Assembly (NCBI GenBank): GCA_022570795.1
Contig: JAKUDP010000002.1
Coordinates: forward strand, 1,240,001-1,304,000
DNA from: Sphaerulina vaccinii
Taxonomy: Eukaryota; Ascomycota; Dothideomycetes; Mycosphaerellales; Mycosphaerellaceae
DNA length: 64,000 nt
Direction: 5' to 3'
Shown here: positions 44,640 to 57,680 of the stretch, piece by piece
Layout: each line of letters starts with the position of its first letter
Numbering within the stretch: position 1 is the first letter of the stretch
Made by a program: the position numbers and the translations under genes
Notes under the pieces: generated by a model
Databases searched by the model: none
The model's input: only the letters and a program-made list of their open reading frames with translations
What the model was told of the DNA's origin: nothing

Positions 44640-46536
44640 TAGAACATGGTCCATTCTGTTCCTATATAGATTCTAAGATATAGTAACGAAAATGAAGCTT
44701 TTAGAAGGTGTTGTTAGCTTTAATTTACTATCGTATACTTAAAACTATATTATAGAGCTATTATAATCTAGTACTATATCTAATTACTTATATATCTAAA
44801 GGACTAGCTTATTAATCTCCTTGTGTGTTATCTTACTCTATATTAGCTATATAATGCCCTTTAGATCTTCCTAATCCTTATAGCTATTAAGGAAGTAGTA
44901 CTTATAAATATATTACTTTAATATATACTAGATTATTTTAATAATTAATAGATTAGAGCTATAAGCGTAGTTAGTATAGTACTTTATTTTATAGCTATCT
45001 TTCTATATATATACTCTGTTTCTTATAGACGCGTTGCTATATATAGAGTTATTATCTTCCTCTAAAACCTAGTATTTACTAGTAAGTCTAGCTATAGTCT
45101 TATTAGAAAGGTAGATATTATCGAGTATATCGATATATTAATCTATTATAAGATTGCTAGCTCCTTTACCTTTCTAATAGAGGTATAGCGCGCTCTTGTA
45201 GTTCTAGCTAATAGCAGCCTAGTAGTATAGTATATACTTATTATTCTATAACTTATATTAAGTATAGGAAGGCTTATATAGTTCCTACTATTTTTATGTT
45301 ACTCTATAGTTGTTTTCTTCGCCTATAGCAATATATATCTTATTACTAAACCTTACAAGCTTCTACTAACTTAATAGTTTGTATCTTATCTATCTAGTAA
45401 AAGTTCTATAGTCTATATAAGTTAATTCCTTTATCTACTAGCTCTAGTAGCTCTTATAATATAAGTAACCTCTTTTTTTAAGCTATCTTCGAATAATCTC
45501 CTAGTAGTACTTAATACGCGTCTATTCTTTAAGTTTATACTAGCTAAGTAACCTCTTCTAGAAGCTAAAGCCTCTAGGTATTATAGAGTAAGTAATATAT
45601 ATATAGAAAGCTTTATAAAAGGAATAAGTAAGTTCGATAGAGAGCCAAAAGGTCTCTCTAGGCATCTATCGATAAATACTAGATACTAAGCTATTTTATA
45701 TAGTCTCCTATAGGTAGTACTAAAGTAGAGGAGAGTCTATAGTCGAGCTATAGAGGCAAAGCTACTATTAATACTTCCTAGAGCTAGCCTCTAATAATAC
45801 TCTCCTCCTTCTATCTACTCTAGTAAGAATGCTACTATTTACTATTATCTTTTTATATTATATAACTTTGCCTATTTACTTTACTTCTCTTATACTATCT
45901 ACTTCTATATAATTATATCTAGTAACTATATATTACTTGCTATATATATCTATTCTACTACTATTATTTACTTTATTATTATTCTATTTATTATTAGGTA
46001 TATATTGTCCGAATCTAGTAACCCTATTATAATAGGCTACAAGTAGTTGTTTTAAGTAGGTAACTTTGTTATAATTGCCTATATACGACTATTTACCTAC
46101 TTACTATTATTAGGTACCTATATAAATAACTCTATTATTTATATAGTTACTTTCTATTATCTTTTAACTAGATCTAGCAAATAATAAATAGCTTCCTATA
46201 ATAGCTATCTATCTTCTTTATTAATTTCTCTTTTCTTTCCTAACTAACTATTAGTTACTAGCCTAGCGACTTTAACTAATAAGTATACTAGCTTTACTAA
46301 TACTATTAGTAAGTACTCTAGGTTTAATATTAGCTTCTACCCTTTTTCTAATAGTTCCTAGTATCTTCTACCTATATCTACTATATTAGTTATATTAACT
46401 CTAGCTATAAATATATTACCTAGATAGTAAGGCTCGGCTACTATTACTTTCTAACTAGCTCCTACTAATATCTACTAGTCTAAGAGTTTATATACTTATT
46501 AGAACTATACTAAGCTTAAAAAAACTATTTTCCTCT
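44640..46536. mobile_element. Unassigned RIPped repeat, left arm
   Basis: AT-rich, CpA/TpG-poor DNA between the boundary and the complete LTR element. Short reverse-strand segments keep an Arg/Leu-rich coding flavour, but I cannot place them in a transposon class. The target-site duplication at 46537-46541 means this stretch was once contiguous with DNA right of 53,945. Confidence 0.45.
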
Positions 46537-46541
46537 ATAGG
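46537..46541. repeat. Target-site duplication, left copy
   Basis: ATAGG immediately outside the left LTR, identical to 53941-53945. Confidence 0.85.
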
Positions 46542-46724
46542 TATTATAACCCGATACCTGCCTACCTACCTATATTTACTTATAACTATTATATATACGC
46601 GGCTAGGCCCGATGCGGCTAGCATGCTTAGTACTTTTCTTATACTTACTTGTTTGTGCTCTTACGCTCCTTTTAGATACTTTGTCTATAACCTAATTTAC
46701 TATACTACTATTTATAATATTATA
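46542..46724 (+). repeat. Left (5') LTR
   Basis: 183 bp, starting tattataaccc and ending taatattata. It shares GCGGCTAGGCCCGATGCGG with the right LTR. Nineteen positions differ from the right LTR by my count, all transitions. Confidence 0.9.
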
Positions 46725-47079
46725 CTTTGTAGACTCTATTTATAGTATATAGTTCCTAGTTATAGTTATAGTTAATACTATATTTAGAACACGTCTTATA
46801 CTAAAAGTACAAACTCGAGGTAGCTCTAGTAAGAGCGCGCCTATAGTAAGATTATAGTTTTTAGTTAAGGTTATAGTTACTATAGTAGTTATAGACTTTA
46901 GTTCTTAGTCGAGTCGAGCTACCTTAATATAGCGAGACTTAATAGCAATCTGCTAGGCGCTTATAGTTTTAACCTACGCGCGTCTATTCTTAATTACAAG
47001 TCGCTTTTTAGAGCTACTAATATAGATTCTTAAACCTAAAGTCGCTAACTAGAAGGCAACGTATTCTGCTAGTATACTA

Positions 47080-49080
47080 ACGTACTCTACTAATAGTAGT
47101 AGGAGATTACTAACAAGCTTTTAATAATCGAAAAAGAGCCTAACTTTAAAAATAGTCTTAACCTCCTCGAGTATATTACCTATAAGTATAATAACTTATT
47201 TAATAAAGACTATACTTAGATTACCTTTGCCGATATAGCTAGTAAGGAAGTTATATTAGAAGTCGCTCTTCTTAAGAGTCTATCTTCTTTTAAGCTTTAA
47301 AATATTACTAAGATAGTACTAGAGGGTATATATAATATACTTTATAATATCTTCTATAACTACAAGCTAGCTCTAAACTAGTTAGTAGTTATTTAGGAAG
47401 CCAACGAACTCAATTAATAGAAGAATAAGAATATAGTTACTTAGTATAATAGACTCGAGTCTAAGAGAGATACTTTAAGTACTAAGAAAGAAATGCTAAG
47501 TACTGAAAAGAATACTTTGGTTATAGAGAAGGATATAGCTACGACTAAGGTATAGCGACTATAGAATATAATTAATAGAGAGCTCGGCAACATTATTAAT
47601 AATAATAGTAAAGCCTTTATAGCTAAGTTAAAGAAGGATATAGAAGGTATTAAGTAATATAAGAACTTCTATAAGAATCTATCTAATAAACTATAAAAGA
47701 AAGTTAATTAATTAGAAGCTTAAGAAGCTAAGGCTAGTTAAGAAACCTTACTTAAGCTTAGTATTTTATATAATAATATTATAGATATTACTTAGAAAAA
47801 TAAGGAACTCGAGGAATATATCTAGTAGCTCTCTTATCGTAACTTGAGCCTCTTCTCGCGTAGCTACCTACTAGCTAATAGTACTAGTACTAGTACTAGT
47901 AGTAGTAGCGGAGGTAGAGGTAGAGGAGATTCCTCTAAAGGTCGAGGCTACTATAACTTATACTTGTAATCTAGACCTTATAGCTACTATAATAGCTTAT
48001 TATATTTACCTTATATTAGATACTATAAAAGAAATACCTATAGTCCTAATAGAGACCTCCTCTAGCAAGAATATAGTTACTATATTAATAATAGTAATAC
48101 TCTAGGCGCCTAATCTAGCGCGTCGAACTTTACTTAGTATAATAATAGATAGGTTCTTACTATTAAGAGTAGTTGCGATATCTATATACTAGACAAGTTT
48201 AGTAATAATAGAGAGCTAGCCTTTAATAAGTAGATATATAATATCGAGAACAAGGTTAGTAGTAGTACCTTCTATAATATTAACTTATTACTTACCTATA
48301 TTTATAGCTTTACTAAGCTAGATATATAGTAACTTCTTAACCTACGCATCCTCTCCTATATTAATAAGCGAGCTACTATCGACTCTTTTAAGTCTCTTAA
48401 TAAGATACTAGAGTATATAACCGAGTGCTATAGCTAGTATAACTAAGCTAACTATTTATTCTATAAGTTGTTTATACTTAAGTAAGGAGATAAGGAGTTA
48501 TTTAGTACTTACTATACTAAGTTCTAGAAGTGCTACGCTTATATTTATCTTATAGCCGAGTCCGAGAAGTAGCTACTCGAAGGCTCTCTTAACTACTACT
48601 ATAGTAATTATCTAATTAATAGCTCTATATACTATACTTTTAAAGAGTTAATAGATCGCTTATATAATATCTAGGATAGCTTTGCTCGGCTCGACGCAAA
48701 CAAGCTAGCTTATACTAATAATAATAATAATTATAGTAGTAGAGGAAACTAAGGTAGTAGTAGAGGTTAGTATAGAGGTTGTAGAGGTTCTAATAGTAGA
48801 GGCGGCAATAATAATAATAATAATAGTAGCCTACTTCTATACTCCGATCTACTAAAGAAGTTTAAGAACCTAAAGCTACTTACTAATAATAAGTACTTTA
48901 AACTTATTCGAAGTAGTTACTACCTACGCTACTACGAGTATAGTTACTATAGTCGTAATCTAGCTTGCGTCTTTAAGAAGTACTAGATACTACTATGCGC
49001 TAATACTATAAGTACTAATAGTAGCTCTAATACTAATAATAGTAGTTAGAGAAATAGCGAAACCTCTACTTAAGTATAAC
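47080..49080 (+). pseudogene. Gag relic of the complete element
   Basis: Stop-ridden reading shows a Lys/Glu-rich coiled-coil segment (47.4-47.8 kb), an Arg/Gly/Ser-rich linker (47.87-47.95 kb), a capsid-like helical region (48.1-48.7 kb) and a zinc-knuckle-like spot at about 48,921-48,966. There, tyrosine codons stand where Cys and His are expected, consistent with RIP of TGY and CAY codons. Confidence 0.6.
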
Positions 49081-50109
49081 AAGTAGAGGTTATAATAAAT
49101 TAATAAAGCTAAAGGCGCTTTCTACTACTATCAAAAAAGAGATAGAAATAGTAGAATTACTAGGTATATTACTAGAGATTATAGAGTATATTATTATAGA
49201 TAGTATAGCTAATAATTAGAATACTAGACTTTACCTTAATTATAGAGCTAACTCTCGTTATGTTGATTTATCCTTTATATATAAATATAAATAATACTTT
49301 ACTCTTATCCTCCTCGAACAAGCTAGGCGGCTTAGACTAGCTACTAGCAAACAAGCTTTAGTAGATATTAAGTATATTATAAAGATAAACCTTAATATTA
49401 GAGGCTACCTTAAATAGTTCTACGCTTTTGTTACTAAGCTAGATCCGGACTATAATATAGTTCTTAGTCGTAGGTAGTTCGACTAATATTAATTAAGTAT
49501 TATATAGGTAGAAGGTAGAATAATACTAAACTCTGCCTTATATAAGATTAACTATAAGTATGCTTTAGTATAGAGCTTTCTAGCAACTATATATACTTAT
49601 ATATATAAGGAGAAAGCTATAGACGTAGATATACTAGATATTATAGAAATTAGCTTTATAATACTATAATATATATTATAATAGAAAGGTACTAAGATTT
49701 ATACTATATAGATAGTTAGTTAGAATAAGTAGAAATAGATACTCTTAGATAGGCTAACTACTTATACTATAAAGGTAGGGAAAGCTTTTACCTACTATAG
49801 TAGATTAGTAGCTATAGTTATTAATAAATATACTCGCTAGGTATAAGTATATACTATAGCTATAGTAGACTACGAGAAGTTTATAACTAGTATAACGAAC
49901 CTAACTATTTATAATATAGTTAAGGATATACTACTAAAGGAGTTCTAAGACTTTATAGCCCTATTCGACTAGAGAGAAGTAGAGAAGCTTCTACTATATA
50001 GACCTAGTATCGACTATATAATTAAGCTTAAAGACGGTACTATTCTACTCTTTAAATACTCCTACTCTATATTTTAATATAAGAATAAGGTTATTAAGAA
50101 GTAGATTAA

Positions 50110-50640
50110 TAATTAACTCGAGAAGGGCAATATTTGCGGCTTAGTTTCCTCTATAGTAGTACTAGTTCTTATTGTCAAGAAGCCAAATAGTAGTCTGCGC
50201 GTCTATATTAACTATCGTAGACTTAATATATTAATAATCAAGTTACGATATTCTATTCTATTAGTTTAAGAAACTCTAAACTATATTTTAGGCAAGAAAT
50301 AGTTTACTAAGCTAGACGTTATTATAGTATTTAATCGTATCTATATAGTAGCTAGAGATATATAGAAGACTGTATTTACTACTTGCTATAGTTAGTTCGA
50401 ATATATTATAATACTATTTAGAGCTTATAATATACTAGGTACCTTCTAGAGCTATATTAATAATATATTATAAGACTTCCTTAATATATTCTACTCTATA
50501 TATTTCGATAATTATCTAGTATTTAGTAACACTTATAAAGAATATATATAATATATATAGAAAGTAATATAGAAGCTTCTCGATACTAGATTATAACTAG
50601 ATATTAAGAAGTATAAGTTTTTCGTCTATAAGACTAAGTA
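50110..50640 (+). pseudogene. Reverse transcriptase relic, plus-strand element
   Basis: Recognisable gypsy RT blocks with scattered stops: VLIVKKPNSSLRVYINYRRL, then FTKLDVIIVFNRI, then the catalytic box read as YFDN at 50501-50512. The second Asp of YxDD has become Asn. Confidence 0.8.
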
Positions 50641-50939
50641 CCTTAGTATAATTATTAGTAAAGATAGAGTATATATAGATTCTAAGAAAATTGCTATAAT
50701 TATAGTATAGGAGACTCCTACCTATATTAAAGATATATAGGCCTTCCTTAGCTTTAGCAACTTCTACTATAAGTTTATTAATAAGTTTAGCTATATTATA
50801 GTACTATTAATAGCTCTAACAAGGAAGGCTAGTAATAGTAAGGCTTTAGATAAGAAGGGCTTTATTAAGTTTATATAGACTACTAAATATAAGAAGGCTT
50901 TTAAAGACCTTAAGCAAGCTTTTATAGCTAACCTAATAT

Positions 50940-51260
50940 TAGAAATATACTACGTAAGGTAGTAGATAGTTATAGAAACTAATACTTCTAACTATATTAC
51001 TATAGCTATACTTTTATAGCTTAACTCTATTACTAAGAAATAGAAGCTAGTTATATATATATCTAAGAAGATAAGTTCTATAGAGTGCAACTATAAGATC
51101 TACGACAAGGAACTTTTTACTATTATTTTAGCTTTTAAGAAATAGTATCTAGAGCTTATAGTAGAAGAAAAAGAAGTAGATAGCAACTTCGAATACTTCG
51201 ATAGTAATAATTATATCTAAGTACTATCCGACTATAAGAACTTAGAGTATTTTATAACTA
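50940..51260 (+). pseudogene. RNase H relic, plus-strand element
   Basis: The blocks ETNTSNY and ISSIECNYKIYDKELFTIIL match the gypsy RNase H pattern (DASD.., AERNYxxHDKELLAI..), interrupted by stops. Confidence 0.7.
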
Positions 51261-51779
51261 CTAAGTAGCTTAATAGACGACAAGCCTATTAGGCTAAGTT
51301 CTTATTATAGTTTAACTTTAAGATTATATATAGACCTAGCTTATAAGGTACCAAACCTAATAGCTTAATATAATAATTCTAAGACCTACCTACTTTGCTA
51401 GATAATCCAAGAGTTCTATACTAATAGTAGATAATTCTTAGCCCTAATAGACTAGATATTATACTAAAGGCAGTAGCAATAAACCTAATAGAAGATAAGA
51501 ATATCGGTAGTAATAAGATTACTAATATTATAGCTATAGAGAATATAGATCTACCGATAGTAATTAAATAGCTATACTAAGAGAAGCTAGTCTAACAAGC
51601 GCTTAAAGAACTATTACTTAGGTAGATAGCTAGTTTCCTTTAATAATATAAGATAGATTAAGTATTAGTAATAGTATACGATTAGAGGATATATATTACT
51701 AATAGGTTCGGAGAAGCTAGCCTACTTATACTACTAATAGATTCTAAGATTATATACCTAATACGAACCTTTATAATTA

Positions 51780-52400
51780 AGGATTGCTATAGTATATTAG
51801 CCGCTAGATACTCTAGTATTACAAAGACGTTCGGCCTCTTAACGCGCTTCTATATATAGCTATTTGCATAGTAGATAGTAAAGCGATTTATCTATAACTA
51901 TAAGGTATATAGAACTATAAAAGCAACTACTTAAGTATATAGTAGCCTACTTGTACTATTGCCTATACTATACCGACTATAGTAATATATCGTAATAGAC
52001 TTTGTTATTAAGCTACTACTTTTAAAAAGTAAGATTAATAGAGTAGTATATAAGAATATTTTAATAGCAACCTACTACTTAACTAAAGAGTAGTATACTA
52101 TCCCTATATATCGGCTTAATACTTCTTATATCGCGTTAGTATTCCTTAAAAATATCTTTATAAGATATAGCGCGCTAGAGTCTATTATAATTAATAGAGA
52201 AACTAACTAGTTATCGGCTTTCTTTAAGCGCTTCTATAAGCTTCTAGATATTAAGTAGAAACCTTTAATAGCTTTCTACCTAGAAATAGATAAATAGTCT
52301 AAGAATACAAATAAGAGTATTAAGTAGTATCTCCGAGCCTTCTATAACTATACTTAAGACGACTAGGTTAACCTTCTACCTATTAGTAAGCTAGCAATTA
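51780..52400 (+). pseudogene. Integrase relic, plus-strand element
   Basis: The core is readable: VIDFVIKLL (first catalytic Asp region), IATYYLTKE, a segment corresponding to SDRGxQF, SAFFKRFYKLLDIK, and AFYLEID then KNTNKSIK, corresponding to the HPxTDGQTERTN motif. Several stops lie between the blocks. Confidence 0.75.
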
Positions 52401-53744
52401 ATAACTACGACTTAGAGACTATAGAAGTATTACCTTTCTTTGCTACTAGAGGATATAATATAAAACTACCTATTATCGATACTTAGTCTAATATGCTAGT
52501 ACTTCTATATAAATAATAGCTAGACGCCTAGGCTGCTAGCAACTTTAGTAAGTATATTACTAATATTTATAAGTATGCCTAGGAATATATATACTTAGCG
52601 TAGGCTAGATAGGCAAATAACGCTAATAGCAGCTATATACTAGCTCTAATCTATCGCAAAGATAACCTAGTATATATAGCTACCTATAACTAGGGCACAG
52701 ACTATAATACTAAGAAGCTTAATTATAAATTCTCTAGTCTATATAAAGTTCTTCGCATTTTACTATATAATATATACTATATCGACCTTCTACTAGATAT
52801 ATAGAAGTACTCTATCTTCTACTCGAACTTCCTATAGTCTGCCGATAACAACTCTCTATCTAGTTAAACCTCGCTAGCTAATAGCCCTCTACTACTAATT
52901 TATATTTACTAAGAAAGAGATAATAGAGGAGACCTCGAGTATAAGGTAGAAGAGATTATAGTAGTAGAAACTCGGAGGCCGATATATATATAGTAGAAAG
53001 AGCTTAGTAAGTAACTAATACTAATATTTAAGGTAAAGTAGGTTAGTTATAATAAGCTAATATAGAAGCCTAAGAGTTACTTCGAAGGCGTATCTAATAA
53101 AGTAGTATCTTTTTATATAAAGTTACTAAATAGTATATCTAATATACTTCCTTACTACTAATAATAGAAGTTAAGTACCTTATAACTAGTCTAGAACTAG
53201 ACTCGTATATAGATTCGTAATAAGTAACTCGCGCGTTAGTTAAGGTAGTAGATTAGAAGTACTATATACTAAGTCTTTAAAAGAATAGCCTAGCTCTTAT
53301 ACCGAGTTTATACTTACTATAAGGCTCTACTACTAGCTTTAGTAGCTAAGATACTACAAATACGAACGTACTAGTAGACGCTAGTAGTTACGTAGTAGAT
53401 ACTATTAATAAGTATAATATTTTAGATCGCAATACCTATATTAGTAATACTAACCTAAATATAATCGAAAGTAATAATATAGTCTTTACTAACTTAAACT
53501 TTATATTACTAGAAGAGCTTTTATATCTAATATAGAGTAGAGGTAGAGCTAGACTAATTATAGGATAAGAAGATACTATTAGTACTTAGAAGGAATAGAA
53601 TATAAAATATAGCTTAAATAATAATTTAGATAAAGAAAATAATTTAGATAATAGATTAGATAATAATGTCGCTTTTATATATATAATATAAGTAGCTTAA
53701 TATTATAAATATATATTAGAGCCTCTATAGATAGAGGCTGTTTT

Positions 53745-53757
53745 AAGGAGGAGGTAG
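53745..53757 (+). other. Polypurine tract
   Basis: aaggaggaggtag abuts the right LTR, the expected plus-strand primer site for an element in this orientation. Confidence 0.7.
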
Positions 53758-53940
53758 TATTATAACCTAATACCTACCTATCTACCTATATTTACTTATA
53801 ACTATTATATATACGCGGCTAGGCCCGATGCGGCTAGCGCGCTTGGCGCTTTTCTTATACTTACTTATTCGCGCCTTCGTACTCCTCTTAGATACTTTGT
53901 CTATAACCTAATTTACTATACTACTATTTATAATATTATA
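53758..53940 (+). repeat. Right (3') LTR
   Basis: 183 bp, the same length as the left LTR and alignable without gaps. It is followed by the second ATAGG. Confidence 0.9.
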
Positions 53941-54899
53941 ATAGGTCTTTTTTAGTATCTTCTAGAAAAAGCGCGCTAACTATCGATTTTAGCCCGGCTC
54001 TATACTATAAGGTATATACTACTCTTACCTATACTAATAATACCTAGTAGCAAGTATTTTTAGGTACTATCGATTCTAGCCTAGCTAATATATTATTCTT
54101 TAGAAATACTATCTATACTAACTTTATTAAAGTAGCTAAGGCTATAAAGGCTTTAGAGTCTTTATAGACTACTAGTCTTCTACCTAAGTAAGTTTCTAGG
54201 CTCTTCTATCTTAATTATACTAACTATCTCTTTTAGTATAGTTACTATATAAGTTACTACTATAGTTGCCTAGGCTATTATTTAGTAGAACCTAGTAAGT
54301 TAATTATCTATATCTATTAGTATTTCTATACTAACTATTTTATAGAAGCTAGGCTATAGTAATCTTTTCTTTATTAGTAATAAAAACTTTAATAAGTAAT
54401 TTAGAGTAGTTTCTATATTATTTTTAAAAGTATCTAGTATTTTTTAAATAGGTAGTAGTTTAGTTTTATTTTTTCTAATTCTTTTTCTATTTTAGTAATT
54501 AGTTTAGATTTTAAATATTTTAGAATTATAATTTATTTTATTTTATATCTAATTTTAATTTCTAAAATTATATATTCTATATTTATTTTTTTAGCCTAGC
54601 TATCTTATTATAGGTAGCTAGTAGTCTATTATTTAACTTAGTATCTCTATATTTGTCCTCGAATTTGTCTAAGGCCTTATTATCTTCTAGATTTTCTAAA
54701 AGTTCCTATATTAGTTTATAGTACCTACTCTATTTTACTAGGACTTCTCTCTTATTCTATTTTGTCTTAGTATAAAGAATCTTCTCTACTTGCTACTTAG
54801 TATATATCTAGAAGAGTATAGAGGCAGGTTAGTTATTCTTAGAAACCTAACCTAGTAGTAGGTCTCTATATACTAGTTATACTAAGTTAGTATAAAAGA

Positions 54900-55700
54900 C
54901 TAGATATATATTACTAGGAATACTAGACAAATAGAGGGAGACTAGTAAAAGAACTTTATTAACTATATACTTTATATTCCTCTAGTCTAGGCTTTTTTTT
55001 AGTTAATCTATATAGTAGTTATAGAGATTTAACTAGACTTTATTGCTCTTTTGGTACTCTAGTACTATATTCTAGGTTCGGTTAGTAGTCTCCTTCTATT
55101 TCTAAGTAGCTATAGCTATACTTGCCTAATAGAGTTTAGTAATTTCCTTAACTTTTTAGACAAACTACTCTACCTACTTATTTACTAGCAACCTTATATC
55201 TTTAGTAGCCTCTATCTCTAAAGGAATAGGTAATAGTACTTTATAGCTATATATAGCAAAGAAGAGGCTTATCCCTAGGCTTGTATTATAGTAGCTATTT
55301 AGCGCTAATTATACTATAGGGAGCTACCTTTTCTAGTTAGATTGCTCCTAGTTTATAAATACTCGAAGATATACTTATATATTCTAATTTACTCTTTCTA
55401 GGCCTCTATCTATTTATAGATAGTATCTAGAGCTTAATCTCTAGCAAACGCCTAGTAACTTATATAAGGTCCTCTAGAATATACTAGTCTAGTTCGTACC
55501 TCGATTGCTAGTAATTATATAAAGTAGACTATAGTATTTTACCTAGCAATCTAGAAACTTATATATATAGGCCTCGGCTTTTATATTAGGGGTCGCTTCT
55601 AAACTAATAGTTTTCTCTAGATAATCTTTAATTACCTAAAGGTATTAGCAACCTTTAGAGTCTAGGAGTTCTATTATAAAGTCTATTAAGATTTCCTAGT
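54900..55700 (-). pseudogene. Integrase relic, minus-strand element
   Basis: ITSNRGTN (from SDRGTQF), RTLYKLLGV, then YLRVFINWEQSN and LPIVxLALNSYYNTSLGIS are readable between stops and match the gypsy integrase core. Confidence 0.75.
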
Positions 55701-57099
55701 AGAAACAATTAGGTACTAGAAGTAGTCGAAGGAGGCTATACTTATATTCTCTCTAGACTCGATTTCTACTATAATTATTATAGTTATTATAGAACCGACG
55801 TACCTACCTAGATAGTAGTAGCTAATAAAAGTCTCTTTCTATAATTATACTAGTAGTATTCTACTCTAGATAGCTAGAGGCTATAGTATTATAGCTAGCT
55901 TAGATTAGCTTAGTCTATAGTATATCTAGGTCTTTTTTGTTAGTTACTAATTCTTTATATACTTCTTCTATTATAGCTAGGGAGCCTAGAATCTATAACT
56001 TTCTTTAATATTATAGTCTCTCTTATATATTAAAAGTATAATCTCTAATCTATAGTTTTATCTTTAGCTTGCTAGGAAAGGAGTAGAGTCCTTGCCTAAT
56101 CGAGTAGTATATAAAGTTATATATTTTATCTTTAGTAACTACTCTATTCTAGAAGTTATTAAGCTTAGTATTCTAGAAAGGTCTAATAGATACTTTCTAG
56201 TTCTCCTTAGCCTTATTACTATCTTTATCTATAGAGAGGGGAGTCTATAGAGAGAGTATTATAATAGCCTCTATATCTATAGTATCGGTTACCTTCTCTA
56301 TCTTAGTAACTAATAGTTATATAAAACAAGACTTCTTATCTCCCTTATCTAGTATATTCTATTCTTTCCTAGATAAGGTATCTAGTACTATATTTTTAGC
56401 TTCTAGGTAATAAGCTAGAAAGAACTAGTATTTAGCTAGTTTTTAAGCCTAGCGAACCTATCTTTCTAAAAGTTGCCTCTTTATTATAAAGTATTCTAGG
56501 TTCTTATAGTCTATCTAAATTATAAAAGTACTATAAGCTTTAAGTATAGAGTACTATTCTTTTAAATAGAATATAATTACTAGTAGTTCCTTATTATAAA
56601 TCTTATAGTTAATTTTAGTATAATTTAGTTTCTTCGAGAAGAAGGCTACTAGGTAATAGATACTATTCTATTTCTATAGGAGTACAGCTTCTATTACGAA
56701 CCTACTATAATCTACCTCGATAAAGGTTAGTAGTTCTAGATCCTATAATCTTAGTACTAGAGTATTATAGTATTATTCTTTTAGATCTTCAAATATAGCT
56801 TCCTACTCTTTTCTCTAGAAGAATACTATACCTTTGCTAGTAAGCGCTATTAAAGGCTTCGCTATTTTAGAGTAATAGTTAATAAATATCTAATAGTAGT
56901 TATAGAACCTAAAGAACTTTTATACTTCTTTTTATATTTTAGGAGCTTTCTAGTTTTAAATAGCTTCTATCTTTTCTAGGTCGGCTTCGATTCTTTTACT
57001 ATTAGTATATATAATAAATTCTAAGTACTTAACTATCTTCTTTATAAACTCGCTTTTCTTAGAGTCTAGGTAAAGGCCTCTATTCTATAACTTATAGAG

Positions 57100-57680
57100 A
57101 ACTTGCCGAACCTTTTATATATAATCTTCCCTATTACTATTCGAGTAGATAATTATATTATCTATATATATAGAGGCAAATCGGTCGAGGAATTCCTATA
57201 TTAGACTATTAATATACTACTAGAACGATACTAGGGCCCCTAACAAACTAAATAGATATACTAACTATTTAAAAGATCTATATCTTATATAGAAAGTAGT
57301 CTTATACTTGTGCTCTACTACTATATAGATCTTATAAAACGCCGAGACTATATCTACCTTAGTAATCTACTTAGCGTCTAATAGATTTTATAAGGTCTCT
57401 AATATTAGAGGTAATAGGTATCTATTATACTATATAATTATATTTAGTATATAGTAATTATAGTAGAACTATAGTCCTCTACTAGGTTTCTAAACAAAAA
57501 TTATAGAAGCTACTACTTTAGAGCTAGTAGGTTAGATATATCCCTTCTCTAGAAGATTGTCTAGAATCTTTCTTAGAACTAGTAGTTCTTCTTTCGATAT
57601 ACTATATAGTAGACCCTATAGCAAAGGCGTCGGAGTCCTATTCTTTTAGACGCGCACCTTAATATAATAGTCGATACTAG
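57100..57680 (-). pseudogene. Reverse transcriptase relic, minus-strand element
   Basis: The blocks SISKEELLVLRKILDNLLEK, then RYLLPLILETL and FLDRFASIYIDNIIIYS are typical gypsy RT. The YxDD box reads YIDN near 57,150, again with the second Asp changed to Asn. Confidence 0.8.

Larger units (their letters stand above)
46542..53940 (+). mobile_element. Complete Ty3/gypsy LTR retrotransposon, RIP-inactivated
   Basis: A 7,399-bp element with two 183-bp LTRs (46542-46724 and 53758-53940), a perfect 5-bp target duplication (ATAGG at 46537-46541 and 53941-53945) and a polypurine tract (aaggaggaggtag, 53745-53757) just before the right LTR. The internal order is gag (about 47.1-49.1 kb), protease/linker, reverse transcriptase, RNase H, then integrase; RT before integrase defines Ty3/gypsy. 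Every gene is full of TAG/TAA from C-to-T and G-to-A changes, so it cannot encode its own products. It inserted into older repeat DNA. Confidence 0.9.

Noticed and set aside
47870..47960. Tandem TAGTACTAG/AGTAGTAG repeat as a CRISPR or satellite
   Set aside because: It encodes the Ser/Thr/Gly-rich linker of the Gag relic; there are no spacers or regular repeat-spacer spacing.
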